From the NCBI RefSeq assembly GCF_900156785.1, contig NZ_FTOP01000008.1, positions 124,001 through 188,000 on the forward strand: 64,000 bases of DNA, read 5' to 3'. Of this stretch, positions 34,870 through 42,794 are shown one piece after another; positions within the stretch are counted from its first letter, which is position 1, and every line of letters begins with the position of its first letter. The translations under genes were made by a program, and so were the position numbers. Origin of the DNA: Belliella pelovolcani (GTDB taxonomy: Bacteria > Bacteroidota > Bacteroidia > Cytophagales > Cyclobacteriaceae). The notes below the pieces were generated by a model that saw only the letters and a list, made by a program, of their open reading frames with translations, was not told the DNA's origin and ran no database searches.

Positions 34870-36021
34870 TTAGAATAATTTCAATTGTGCATTAATCCAG
34901 CGTTCAGGGATTTCTCCGGATTGAGCCATTTGGTAATCTTTATAGCTACAAGGGATTATGGTGGTTCGATCAAACCTATCTTTGTCATTTTGAGGGATCT
35001 CCATCCACCACTTTTCGCTTCTCTTACTTTTATAAAAAACAATCACTGATGGGTTGGAATCAAGTGATACTGTGTATTTGGTGTAATCATTGGACTTAAA
35101 GCTCAAACTATCTTTTCTATCATAAAATCCTTCGATAAAATACCAAATCATCGTAGCTATGACAGAAGCAGTCTTATTACGTGTATCATCATAATATGGC
35201 TGGTAACCGTAGACACCAAAGGAGCTCAATTTTTCATTCATTCCAGCAAATCTGCAAATCTGACAAGCTTCCTCTCCTGTAAGTCCAAAAGGCTGTGCAT
35301 CGGCAGCACCTGGCGCATCCGCAGATTGAATAGCAGCAACATCGAAGCTTAGCAAATCTGCATTTCTCACCAAAGGTTCTATTTCTTTGAAATTACTCCT
35401 TAGATTTCCAAGCCTGATATGATCGAAGTATAACTTCTCCATCACATTGATTAGATCTTTATCTACCAAGAAACTCTGATACGCAAGATGAGTGTAATTA
35501 AAGAGGAAATTAGGCTGGTGAAGTATAATATTCTGGGTATGGCTTTGATATGGTAATCCATCCTCTTCCATGTCAATCTTAGCATCTATAGTCACCATAC
35601 TGACCAACTTCTTCATTCCTTGATATGAAAGGTATTGGCCATAATCAAGGTCATGAGATCCCCCAATGAAAATGGGGAGAATTTGCTTCTTGATCAAAAA
35701 CTCGCCAATTGCTCTGATAATTTCTAATGATTCTTGAAGGCTTTCTCCAATTCTTAAATCACCTAAATCGACAATTTTGTATAAGCCCTCTCCCTTCTTG
35801 AGATGATAAAGTTTCTCTCTGATTTCTGTAGCTGCTCTTTCTATGGTGTCAGCTTGAGGCATACCCCGTTTTTCCTTCAATCCGATGATAGCTAACTGTA
35901 CTCCTTTGATATCTGGGAATGTTTCACCATAATAATGGATGTAATTAAAAAATGAATTGTGGGCATATTTCTGAGAAGTGATTTCTTCAGCAACTGGATC
36001 AAAGAAGGATTTGAGATTCAT
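34870..36021 (-). CDS. Arginase/formimidoylglutamase-family protein with altered metal site
   Basis: A 383-residue member of the ureohydrolase (arginase/agmatinase/formimidoylglutamase) fold. The three metal motifs can be placed: GGSHD (His123), DAKID (Asp146, Lys148, Asp150) and SFDVAAIQ (Asp227, Ala229). Compared with arginase (GGDHS, DAHxD, SxDxD), every ligand of metal A is kept, but both ligands specific to metal B are replaced (His to Lys, Asp to Ala). It may be a one-metal enzyme or a non-catalytic relative. The N-terminal about 100 residues are extended. It is first in a four-gene operon with promoter TATTTTTG at 36043-36050. Confidence 0.85.
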   Translation of the reverse strand: MNLKSFFDPVAEEITSQKYAHNSFFNYIHYYGETFPDIKGVQLAIIGLKEKRGMPQADTIERAATEIREKLYHLKKGEGLYKIVDLGDLRIGESLQESLEIIRAIGEFLIKKQILPIFIGGSHDLDYGQYLSYQGMKKLVSMVTIDAKIDMEEDGLPYQSHTQNIILHQPNFLFNYTHLAYQSFLVDKDLINVMEKLYFDHIRLGNLRSNFKEIEPLVRNADLLSFDVAAIQSADAPGAADAQPFGLTGEEACQICRFAGMNEKLSSFGVYGYQPYYDDTRNKTASVIATMIWYFIEGFYDRKDSLSFKSNDYTKYTVSLDSNPSVIVFYKSKRSEKWWMEIPQNDKDRFDRTTIIPCSYKDYQMAQSGEIPERWINAQLKLF

Positions 36022-36042
36022 AAGTTAAATGCTATAGCTAGT

Positions 36043-36050
36043 CAAAAATA
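36043..36050 (-). promoter_or_regulatory. Promoter -7 element of the arginase-like operon
   Basis: TATTTTTG on the minus strand fits TAnnTTTG, 22 nt before the ATG at 36021. Confidence 0.6.
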
Positions 36051-36072
36051 GTTAAAAAAATCAGAGGGAAAT

Positions 36073-36097
36073 AAAAAAGTCCCGCAAATGCGGGACT
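36073..36097 (-). terminator. Terminator after nqrF
   Basis: Stem AGTCCCGC/GCGGGACT (36078-36085 and 36090-36097); read on the minus strand it is followed by a T-run (36073-36077). Confidence 0.9.
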
Positions 36098-36105
36098 CTA
36101 ATTTT

Positions 36106-37410
36106 TTAACCTCCAAAGTCATCAAATCTGATGTTTTCCTGAGGAACTCCCATATCATCTAGAAGTTTCAATACCGCTGCATTCATCAACGGAGGTCCAC
36201 ATAGATAGAACTCTACCTCATCTGGCTCTGGGTGATCTTTCAAGTAGTTATCATAAAGCACTTGGTGAATAAATCCAACGTATCCATCGCCTTCTTTATC
36301 GTCTAATGACTTTTTGATCTTCCAATTATCTTCCGGAAGTGGTTCGGAAAGACCTATATGGAAATTGAAATTAGGGAAATCTTTTTCAATATCTCTGAAA
36401 TGAGGCGTGTAGAACAACTCTTTCTTCGATCTACCACCATACCAGTAAGAAACTTTTCTATCTGTCTTCTCAGTATGGAAAAGGTGGAAAATATGCGATC
36501 TCAAAGGCGCCATACCTGCACCACCACCGATGTAGATCATCTCTCTGTCAGTTGGATTGATATGGAATTCGCCATAAGGACCAGAAATCGTCACTTTATC
36601 ACCTGGTTTCTGGGCAAATACATAAGATGAACAAACTCCAGGATTTACATCCATCCATTTGTTATTCGCTCTATCCCATGGTGGAGTAGCGATACGAATA
36701 GTCAACATTACAATATTTCCTTCTGCAGGGTGGTTGGCCATGGAGTAAGCTCTGAATAGCTCCTCATCATTTTTCATGACTAAATCCCAAAGACCGAATT
36801 TATCCCAATCACTCTTGTAAACATCGTCAGGGTGTCCTAACTCTGGATGTGGAGTGATATCCATATCCTTGAAGTTTACTGTAGTAGCTGGAACATCTAT
36901 CTGGATATAACCACCTGATTCGAAATCTAAGTTTTCTCCTTCAGGAAGTTTTACTTTAAATTCTTTGATAAAAGTAGAAACATTGTAGTTAGATATAACT
37001 TCACACTCCCACTTCTTGATTCCGAAGATCTCTTCTGGAACTCTGATTTTCATGTCTTGTTTTACTTTCACCTGACAAGAAAGTCTTACATTGCCTTGTT
37101 TTTCTGCTCGGCTAAGGTGACCTTCTTCTGTAGGAAGCACTTCACCACCTCCATCTTCGATCACACACTTACACATAGCACAAGTACCACCTCCACCACA
37201 GGCAGATGGCAAGAAGATTTTCTTATTACCCAAGGTGTTCAACAAAGTTGAACCAGCTGGAGTCACGATAGGATTACTTTCATCACCATTGATGATGATT
37301 TTGACATCTCCAGATGCTACCAACTTTGATTGGGCAAACAAAAGGATAAAAACGAGTAGCAGAATAATCAGAGTAAATGCTACAATCGAGGTAATAATTA
37401 CTGAACCCAT
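36106..37410 (-). CDS. nqrF: Na+-NQR subunit F (NADH dehydrogenase subunit)
   Basis: Electron-entry subunit of Na+-NQR, which oxidises NADH. The 434-residue protein has one N-terminal membrane helix (about 5-27), a plant-type ferredoxin domain with [2Fe-2S] ligands Cys71, Cys77, Cys80 and Cys112 ([12 protein letters not shown], later RLSCQ), an FAD domain with RAYSMAN (flavin-binding RxYS) and an NADH domain with [12 protein letters not shown] and YLCGPP. It has its own promoter and terminator and lies about 34 kb from nqrBCDE. Confidence 0.97.
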   Translation of the reverse strand: MGSVIITSIVAFTLIILLLVFILLFAQSKLVASGDVKIIINGDESNPIVTPAGSTLLNTLGNKKIFLPSACGGGGTCAMCKCVIEDGGGEVLPTEEGHLSRAEKQGNVRLSCQVKVKQDMKIRVPEEIFGIKKWECEVISNYNVSTFIKEFKVKLPEGENLDFESGGYIQIDVPATTVNFKDMDITPHPELGHPDDVYKSDWDKFGLWDLVMKNDEELFRAYSMANHPAEGNIVMLTIRIATPPWDRANNKWMDVNPGVCSSYVFAQKPGDKVTISGPYGEFHINPTDREMIYIGGGAGMAPLRSHIFHLFHTEKTDRKVSYWYGGRSKKELFYTPHFRDIEKDFPNFNFHIGLSEPLPEDNWKIKKSLDDKEGDGYVGFIHQVLYDNYLKDHPEPDEVEFYLCGPPLMNAAVLKLLDDMGVPQENIRFDDFGG

Positions 37411-37465
37411 TTATTGATTGATTTTTACTTTTTATTTTTCAGTATTTGACCCTGCTTAGGGAACA

Positions 37466-37473
37466 CAAATATA
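37466..37473 (-). promoter_or_regulatory. Promoter -7 element of nqrF
   Basis: TATATTTG on the minus strand, exact consensus, about 55 nt before the ATG at 37410. Confidence 0.65.
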
Positions 37474-37551
37474 TTTATAAATAGATAAAAACAGCCAAGA
37501 TCTGATTGAATTTTGACCTTTTATCTGGTATTTACTTATAGTTTTAACTGA

Positions 37552-38394
37552 TTAATTGTTCAATAGGTTTAGCAAAGTTGTCAATCTGTTTTTCAACTGT
37601 CTCCTATCGATGATAAAGTCCAAAAATCCATGTTCCAAAACAAACTCTGAACTTTGAAAGCCCTTTGGCAGGTCTTTTCCTATAGTCTCTCTGATTACTC
37701 TTGGACCTGCGAATCCAATCAAAGCTCCTGGTTCAGCGATATTAAAATCTCCTAGCATGGCATAAGATGCTGTAACTCCACCCGTTGTTGGATCTGTCAA
37801 AAGTGAAATATATGGAATCCCTGCCTTGTCTAAGAGCGCAAGCTTTGCTGAGGTCTTGGCCATCTGCATCAAACTAAAACCTGCTTCCATCATACGTGCG
37901 CCTCCAGACTTTGAAATCATCAAAAATGGAATTTTTTCTTTCAATGCATAATCTATCGCTCTAGCAATCTTTTCCCCTACTACAGAACCCATAGAACCTC
38001 CAATAAAATTAAAGTCCATACATGATACCACGATATCAATGCCGTTCATCTTCCCTACTGCCGATCTTACTGCATCATTCAATTCCGTCTTACTGATTGT
38101 GGCTTCTATTCTAGAACTGTAAGGCTTCGTGTCCACAAATTTCAATGGATCACCCGACTTCATGTCTTGGTCTAGTTCCTTGAATTTATTGCCATCAAAC
38201 AAAATCTCAAAATATTCCTTAGAGCCTATCTTTACATGATAATCGTCATCTGGACATACATAAGAATTATGCTTCAGCTCTCTAGTATGAATGATGTTAC
38301 CTTTTGGGGTTTTGAACCATAGGCCATCAGGAGCATCTTTCTTATCCTCAGTTGAGGTTTTTATTCCTTTATCTGTTCTTTTAAACCAAGCCAT
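37552..38394 (-). CDS. accD: Acetyl-CoA carboxylase carboxyltransferase subunit beta, zinc finger lost
   Basis: Beta subunit of the carboxyltransferase that makes malonyl-CoA for fatty acid synthesis. The catalytic crotonase-like core is intact: [52 protein letters not shown] and GFAGPRVI are conserved. The N-terminal four-cysteine zinc ribbon is degraded: [13 protein letters not shown] stands where CxxC should be, and only Cys47 of the second pair remains (CPDD). The start is ATG 38394 ([10 protein letters not shown]); an in-frame ATG at 38457 adds an unrelated 21 residues. Single-gene unit here, accA elsewhere. Confidence 0.95.
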   Translation of the reverse strand: MAWFKRTDKGIKTSTEDKKDAPDGLWFKTPKGNIIHTRELKHNSYVCPDDDYHVKIGSKEYFEILFDGNKFKELDQDMKSGDPLKFVDTKPYSSRIEATISKTELNDAVRSAVGKMNGIDIVVSCMDFNFIGGSMGSVVGEKIARAIDYALKEKIPFLMISKSGGARMMEAGFSLMQMAKTSAKLALLDKAGIPYISLLTDPTTGGVTASYAMLGDFNIAEPGALIGFAGPRVIRETIGKDLPKGFQSSEFVLEHGFLDFIIDRRQLKNRLTTLLNLLNN

Positions 38395-38618
38395 ATTATA
38401 TTCTTGTTTGTTTCCTGAGTTAAAATCAGGGACTACAAATTTATAGGTTATATCCATTAAATAAAATTACATCACTAAGTAACTGTGATTCAAATAACTT
38501 AATGCATTACAAACCAATTGATTGTCAGATTAGTGAATCGTGTGATCCACTGATAATATTCTAAGAAATTAAGGAATCGACCTGAGATCTTTGTCTTTTG
38601 GACAAATAGCAGGATATT

Positions 38619-38626
38619 CAAAGCTA
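38619..38626 (-). promoter_or_regulatory. Possible promoter of accD
   Basis: TAGCTTTG on the minus strand fits the -7 consensus but lies about 225 nt before the ATG. Confidence 0.35.
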
Positions 38627-38648
38627 GATTAGTAAAAAGCTCAGTGCT

Positions 38649-40265
38649 ATGACGATATTAACCTTGCTTGTTATCTCTGGATTGATTCTGCTGTTGGCGT
38701 ATTTCATCTATGGTAGGTATGTCTACAATAAGTTTAAGTTGAATAAAGATAGACGGTCTCCTGCACATCAATTCAAAGATGGCATCGATTATATCCCCAG
38801 CAAACCTATCGTCGTGCTGGGCCATCACTTTGCTTCCATAGCGGGCGCTGGACCTATCGTAGGACCTATCATTGCTTTGACTTTTGGCTGGATACCTGCT
38901 GTGATTTGGATATTGGTTGGGGGAATATTCTTTGGGGCGGTGCACGATCTGGGAAGCATGGCTGCCTCCTTGAGGAATCAAGGCAAATCCATCGGCGTGA
39001 TCATTCAAAACAACATTGGCTACAAGGGCAAACAGCTTTTTATCCTATTCAGCTTTTCAACTTTGATCCTTATCATTGGGGTATTTGCGGATATCATAGC
39101 CAAGACCTTTGTCAGCAATCCAGGAGTAGCATCGGCATCCATCTTATTTATCGGTCTCGCAATTGCTTTTGGAGCTATCAATAAAATGATTGGACATCGC
39201 GGAATAGCTTTCACGCTGTTATCAATTATCGGCGTGATTCTAATGTACTATTTTGTCTATTTAGGGATGAAGCTCCCATTTGAACTGAGCTATCAAGCTT
39301 GGGTTTATATTTTGTTAGCCTACGCATTTGTAGCTTCTGTTGCACCTATTTCTATGCTACTGCAGCCTAGAGATTACCTGAATAGCTTCCTTTTATATGG
39401 ATTAATCATAGCTGCTGTGGTCGGGGTATTTGTTGCCAATCCCGAAATAGTCATGGACAATGAAGTCCATTTTAATTCAGAAAACTTAGGTTATATATTC
39501 CCTGTACTTTTCGTCACCATCGCCTGTGGTGCAATCAGTGGTTTTCATTCATTGGTTGCTTCAGGAACTACTTCCAAGCAACTTGACAAAGAAAGTGATG
39601 CCAAATTGGTGGGGTTTGGAGGTATGTTGATTGAGTCATTCCTAGCGATCATTTCAGTTGGAGCGGTGATTATCCTCAGCAGAGCTGAATACTTAGATCA
39701 AATCAACCTGCTTGGACCTGTCCCACTTTTTGCCAATGGATTAGGTGGTATGATTTCAAGCTTGGGGTTATCAGAAACCTTTGCTGTTGGTTTTGTAGCA
39801 TTGACTGTATCAGCTTTTGCTTTGACTACTTTAGATACTTGTACGAGATTGGCACGATTTACACTTCAAGAGTATTTTGAAGACATCAAGAGTCCTGTCA
39901 TCAGAAAAGCTGGTCAGAATAGGTTTCTAGCTACAGGAATAGTTATGCTATTATCCATCATGCTATTGGCATCAGGCGGGTTTACAACACTTTGGCCAAT
40001 ATTTGGATCAGCCAATCAACTTCTCGCTGCACTGGCATTACTAACCATTGCAGTTTGGCTACTGAAACAGAAGATAAGCGCTTCTTTTGTATTGATTCCA
40101 ATGTTCTTCATGTTTACCGTCACCCTTTCTTCTTTAGGGTTGTTTGCTTGGAAAAATTTTCAAAATGGAGGATATATTCTGAGTGCCATAGCAGTGATTT
40201 TGTTTCTTCTTTCATTGGCTCTAATTCTATTAGCTAGTAGAAGTTTGAAAAGAGAAACAAAATAA
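38649..40265 (+). CDS. cstA: Carbon starvation protein CstA family (pyruvate/peptide transporter)
   Basis: A 538-residue inner-membrane protein with about 13-15 helices. The family core is visible: HHFASIAGAGPIVGPIIAL near residues 58-76, the following GGIFFGAVHDLGSM and, later, ACGAISGFHSLVASGTTSKQ. CstA-family proteins import pyruvate or peptides under carbon limitation. It is the short form (E. coli CstA has 701 residues). The usual small partner YbdD is not recognisable; a different 64-codon frame follows 11 nt later. Confidence 0.9.
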   Translation: MTILTLLVISGLILLLAYFIYGRYVYNKFKLNKDRRSPAHQFKDGIDYIPSKPIVVLGHHFASIAGAGPIVGPIIALTFGWIPAVIWILVGGIFFGAVHDLGSMAASLRNQGKSIGVIIQNNIGYKGKQLFILFSFSTLILIIGVFADIIAKTFVSNPGVASASILFIGLAIAFGAINKMIGHRGIAFTLLSIIGVILMYYFVYLGMKLPFELSYQAWVYILLAYAFVASVAPISMLLQPRDYLNSFLLYGLIIAAVVGVFVANPEIVMDNEVHFNSENLGYIFPVLFVTIACGAISGFHSLVASGTTSKQLDKESDAKLVGFGGMLIESFLAIISVGAVIILSRAEYLDQINLLGPVPLFANGLGGMISSLGLSETFAVGFVALTVSAFALTTLDTCTRLARFTLQEYFEDIKSPVIRKAGQNRFLATGIVMLLSIMLLASGGFTTLWPIFGSANQLLAALALLTIAVWLLKQKISASFVLIPMFFMFTVTLSSLGLFAWKNFQNGGYILSAIAVILFLLSLALILLASRSLKRETK

Positions 40266-40276
40266 TAAATGACATC

Positions 40277-40471
40277 ATGTTTGACCCCAAAGCTTTCCCA
40301 GTTGGAGTGATTGGGAATAAGTTTGTTTTCAAGGCAAATCCACAAAATGTTTTGGCAGGAATTGAAAGCTATCGAGGTACGAGCAATCATTTTGAAAAAC
40401 TAAAAAAACTTGGGGCAAATATGGAAAAGGAAGGTAATCCAGTACTTTTTATGGTAGAATTCAATTTTTAG
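40277..40471 (+). CDS. Small protein after cstA (64 aa), unknown
   Basis: A 64-codon frame starting at ATG 40277, 11 nt after cstA, giving MFDPKAFPVGVIGNKFVFKA and ending in MVEFNF. It is mildly basic with an even, protein-like composition, no membrane helix and no cysteines. The position matches that of ybdD after cstA in other bacteria, but the sequence does not resemble YbdD. Not recognised. Confidence 0.5.
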   Translation: MFDPKAFPVGVIGNKFVFKANPQNVLAGIESYRGTSNHFEKLKKLGANMEKEGNPVLFMVEFNF

Positions 40472-40529
40472 TATTTCAATACCTTCATACCATATTTCGA
40501 GCATACATATCCCAAAAAGCTAAAAAGAA

Positions 40530-40560
40530 GTCGAGGTTAGGATTATTTTCTAACCTCGAC
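40530..40560 (-). terminator. Terminator of the outer-membrane protein gene
   Basis: Perfect 11-bp stem GTCGAGGTTAG/CTAACCTCGAC. Read on the minus strand it is followed by a T-rich stretch; the plus side lacks one. Confidence 0.85.
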
Positions 40561-40572
40561 CTTAGATCAATT

Positions 40573-41682
40573 TTAATCCAAATTATTAAACACCCCTTTC
40601 ACTTTCTTCGGGATCCTCCAAGCCAAATTCACATTGACCAGGTAATCTGCGAAGGCAGCATCACCATGACGTCGATTATCAGGCGTAGAATCAGCTATAT
40701 CTGTCAAGCTCCTAGTTCTATTCCTAATTAACGCTACTGGTACAGTCAATGTCGTTGTGAAATTTCCAAGCATATAACTCACCCCAGGCTCCACAGAAAC
40801 AATATAACCAGGTCTCCTAAAGCCATCACTTTCGCCAATCAAGTCTCTCACTGGAACCCCTTCTACTCTTCCTCCTAGCGAAAGTCCCATGCCATGCACA
40901 AAAGATATTGGCTTGAATAAACCTGTCCTAAATGCAAACTGATCTGGTACGCTCATGATAGCTTCTGAAGCTCTCGCCCTATTTGTCTGGGTTCCATTCG
41001 TATTTCTTGGATTGAACATATAGAAACCATCATAATACAAGAAAAAACTCTTAGGAAGATTCCAAATCCCTTGAGCATCAACTATAAATCCCCAGCCCCC
41101 ATCTCCTAATTGGATCGATTGATCCACTGGTCTGATTTCTGGCGATCCACCTGGACCTACATTATAAAATGTACCTTGGGCATTATAATCCCCTGTTGGT
41201 AGTTTTAGCCCCAGGCCTACTGCTGTGTTCCCATTTTTTGCTTTTTCTCCAGACAGCAACCAATAGCCAGCACCTACGCGCATATCAGCAATTCCTTTTG
41301 AATAAGTCATGTGCCTTGAGTTTCTCCCATGCTCGTAGAGCGAACTCCTTTCATTGTATGCGTAAGGAATTGAAGCAATCAGGTAAGCTCTATCTGTAAT
41401 AGCATAACTCAAATTCAAATCCAAACCATGCGACCAGTTGATCACTTCGGTGTTGTTTTCTACCCTATGTGGATGTTCTTCTGTACCACTGAAATGTCTG
41501 AAAGATTTGAAATAACGGTAATTTGCACTGATATTCCATTCTCCTTGCTCTAGTAGGTTACCTTGACCAACAGCATTGCCAATTCCAGAAAATTGTCTGA
41601 TTGCTACACAGCCTTGAGCATTAGTCTCATGGCTAAAAAGGATAGAAATAGTAATAACTATTGATAGTAATAATTTTTTCAT
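40573..41682 (-). CDS. Outer-membrane beta-barrel protein, unknown
   Basis: A 369-residue exported protein: signal peptide MKKLLLSIVITISILFSHETNAQG (cleavage likely after NAQ), then a sequence with the alternation and aromatic girdles of a beta barrel (NISANYRYFKSF, LDLNLSYAITDRAYLIASIPYAYN, WGFIVDAQGIWNLPKSFFLYYDGFYMF). The barrel ends VNLAWRIP, and the last residues (FNNLD) are not the typical aromatic barrel end. Similar proteins are annotated as putative transporters (MetA-pathway-like barrel family). No adjacent inner-membrane partner is visible. The 5' leader has a GC-rich hairpin. Confidence 0.8.
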   Translation of the reverse strand: MKKLLLSIVITISILFSHETNAQGCVAIRQFSGIGNAVGQGNLLEQGEWNISANYRYFKSFRHFSGTEEHPHRVENNTEVINWSHGLDLNLSYAITDRAYLIASIPYAYNERSSLYEHGRNSRHMTYSKGIADMRVGAGYWLLSGEKAKNGNTAVGLGLKLPTGDYNAQGTFYNVGPGGSPEIRPVDQSIQLGDGGWGFIVDAQGIWNLPKSFFLYYDGFYMFNPRNTNGTQTNRARASEAIMSVPDQFAFRTGLFKPISFVHGMGLSLGGRVEGVPVRDLIGESDGFRRPGYIVSVEPGVSYMLGNFTTTLTVPVALIRNRTRSLTDIADSTPDNRRHGDAAFADYLVNVNLAWRIPKKVKGVFNNLD

Positions 41683-41738
41683 TTGATTTTTTGAAAGGAT
41701 AAGTATTGAAAATATTTATAAAAACATCAAAAGTCAGC

Positions 41739-41777
41739 CATAGCCCCTGCCTAACTTGATGTATAGGCAGGGCTATG
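41739..41777 (-). promoter_or_regulatory. GC-rich hairpin in leader of outer-membrane protein gene
   Basis: CATAGCCCCTGCCTA (41739-41753) pairs with TAGGCAGGGCTATG (41764-41777) with one bulged C. It lies 57-95 nt upstream of the start codon on the minus strand. No T-run follows in the direction of the gene, so a leader control element is more likely than a terminator. Confidence 0.5.
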
Positions 41778-41911
41778 TGTTTACCACAACTAGCAAGTAC
41801 TTCTTAGAATATATTGCTAAGTATGATGATAAAGATTAACCATCAGCAAATAGGCTTCTCCTTGCCATATCCATGAACAACAAACCCCTCTGTAAAACAT
41901 GGAAAACCCAA

Positions 41912-41930
41912 AAAGAAGCACGTAAGTGCT
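41912..41930 (-). terminator. Terminator after the 192-aa gene
   Basis: Read on the minus strand: AGCAC-TTAC-GTGCT (41917-41930), then TTCTTTTT. Confidence 0.7.
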
Positions 41931-41960
41931 GCTGGCAACTGACTTTAAATATAAAATAGA

Positions 41961-42539
41961 TTAAACCTGCTCTGGAGGTGGACTGGTATGATCCAAAAAT
42001 TGGTCTGAATAATTCGAAAAAATAAACCCTTGATAATGTTGTAATTCATAAAAACCAAATAGCACAAGACGATGAATATCTGGCTTAAAATAATCCTTGA
42101 TAAATATCTTAATGTTTTGTGAATTATTACTTTCTCCTGGTATTTCGTCTGAAACCAATGAAGCAACCCATTTCTTCACGGCCTCATTCAGTCTAGTCTT
42201 AGATGTATCAGCCACATAGATAACCTGCAAAGTATCATTAGCATATCGCTGTTTGATAGCACGGTAATTTTGACCATTTTTCTCAAAAGACGTATTGATT
42301 ACTTGAAATTCTTGCTGATCCGACATGTAAGGCACGGCAAGTGGTATTTCCATCATATACTCTACCTCATTATTCTCTTCAAAAACCCGTTCTGTCCATA
42401 GAGATTCTATTTGGAGATTGAAGGAATAATAAAAAACATGATAGCCAAAGTGATATAAGGCAAAAACACATAAAAGCGATATGGCTATAATTTTTTTCAC
42501 TTGGTCAAGCTGAATTCGAAATCTAACAAAAAATCTCAT
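41961..42539 (-). CDS. Unknown protein with one membrane helix (192 aa)
   Basis: A 192-residue protein with a basic N-terminus (MRFFVRFRIQLDQVKK), one membrane helix (about 17-37) and an extracytoplasmic part of mixed structure ending in PPPEQV. No motif or family is recognised. It follows a 62-codon membrane-protein frame by 6 nt, so the two are probably cotranscribed. It may be an envelope protein that works with that small partner. Confidence 0.7.
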   Translation of the reverse strand: MRFFVRFRIQLDQVKKIIAISLLCVFALYHFGYHVFYYSFNLQIESLWTERVFEENNEVEYMMEIPLAVPYMSDQQEFQVINTSFEKNGQNYRAIKQRYANDTLQVIYVADTSKTRLNEAVKKWVASLVSDEIPGESNNSQNIKIFIKDYFKPDIHRLVLFGFYELQHYQGFIFSNYSDQFLDHTSPPPEQV

Positions 42540-42545
42540 TCTTAC

Positions 42546-42734
42546 CTATTTTGATATAAAAAAATAAAATAAGACCAAACAAATCATTGCAGTTCCATAT
42601 ATTTTCAAAACTTTCAACCTATTGAATCGATCTAAAAACCAAAGCACAATCACAGGCCTGTATAGTCCTAAAATTAGAAGGACTACACATAGTGCAATCA
42701 TGGCTTGGAGTAAAATGGTCAATGATGCCAGCAT
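42546..42734 (-). CDS. Small membrane protein (62 aa)
   Basis: A 62-residue protein with two membrane helices (about 5-27 and 42-60) joined by a basic segment (DRFNRLKVLKIYG). No recognised motif. It starts just after the infB terminator and lies 6 nt before the 192-residue gene on the same strand. Confidence 0.6.
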   Translation of the reverse strand: MLASLTILLQAMIALCVVLLILGLYRPVIVLWFLDRFNRLKVLKIYGTAMICLVLFYFFISK

Positions 42735-42743
42735 ACTAAAGTA

Positions 42744-42775
42744 AAAAAGGAACCTCCAAATGAAAGTTCCTTTTT
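42744..42775. terminator. Terminator after infB
   Basis: Stem AAAAAGGAAC (42744-42753) with GTTCCTTTTT (42766-42775), 12-nt loop; the minus reading ends in T residues. Confidence 0.85.
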
Positions 42776-42794
42776 GATATGTTTATGATTGTAA

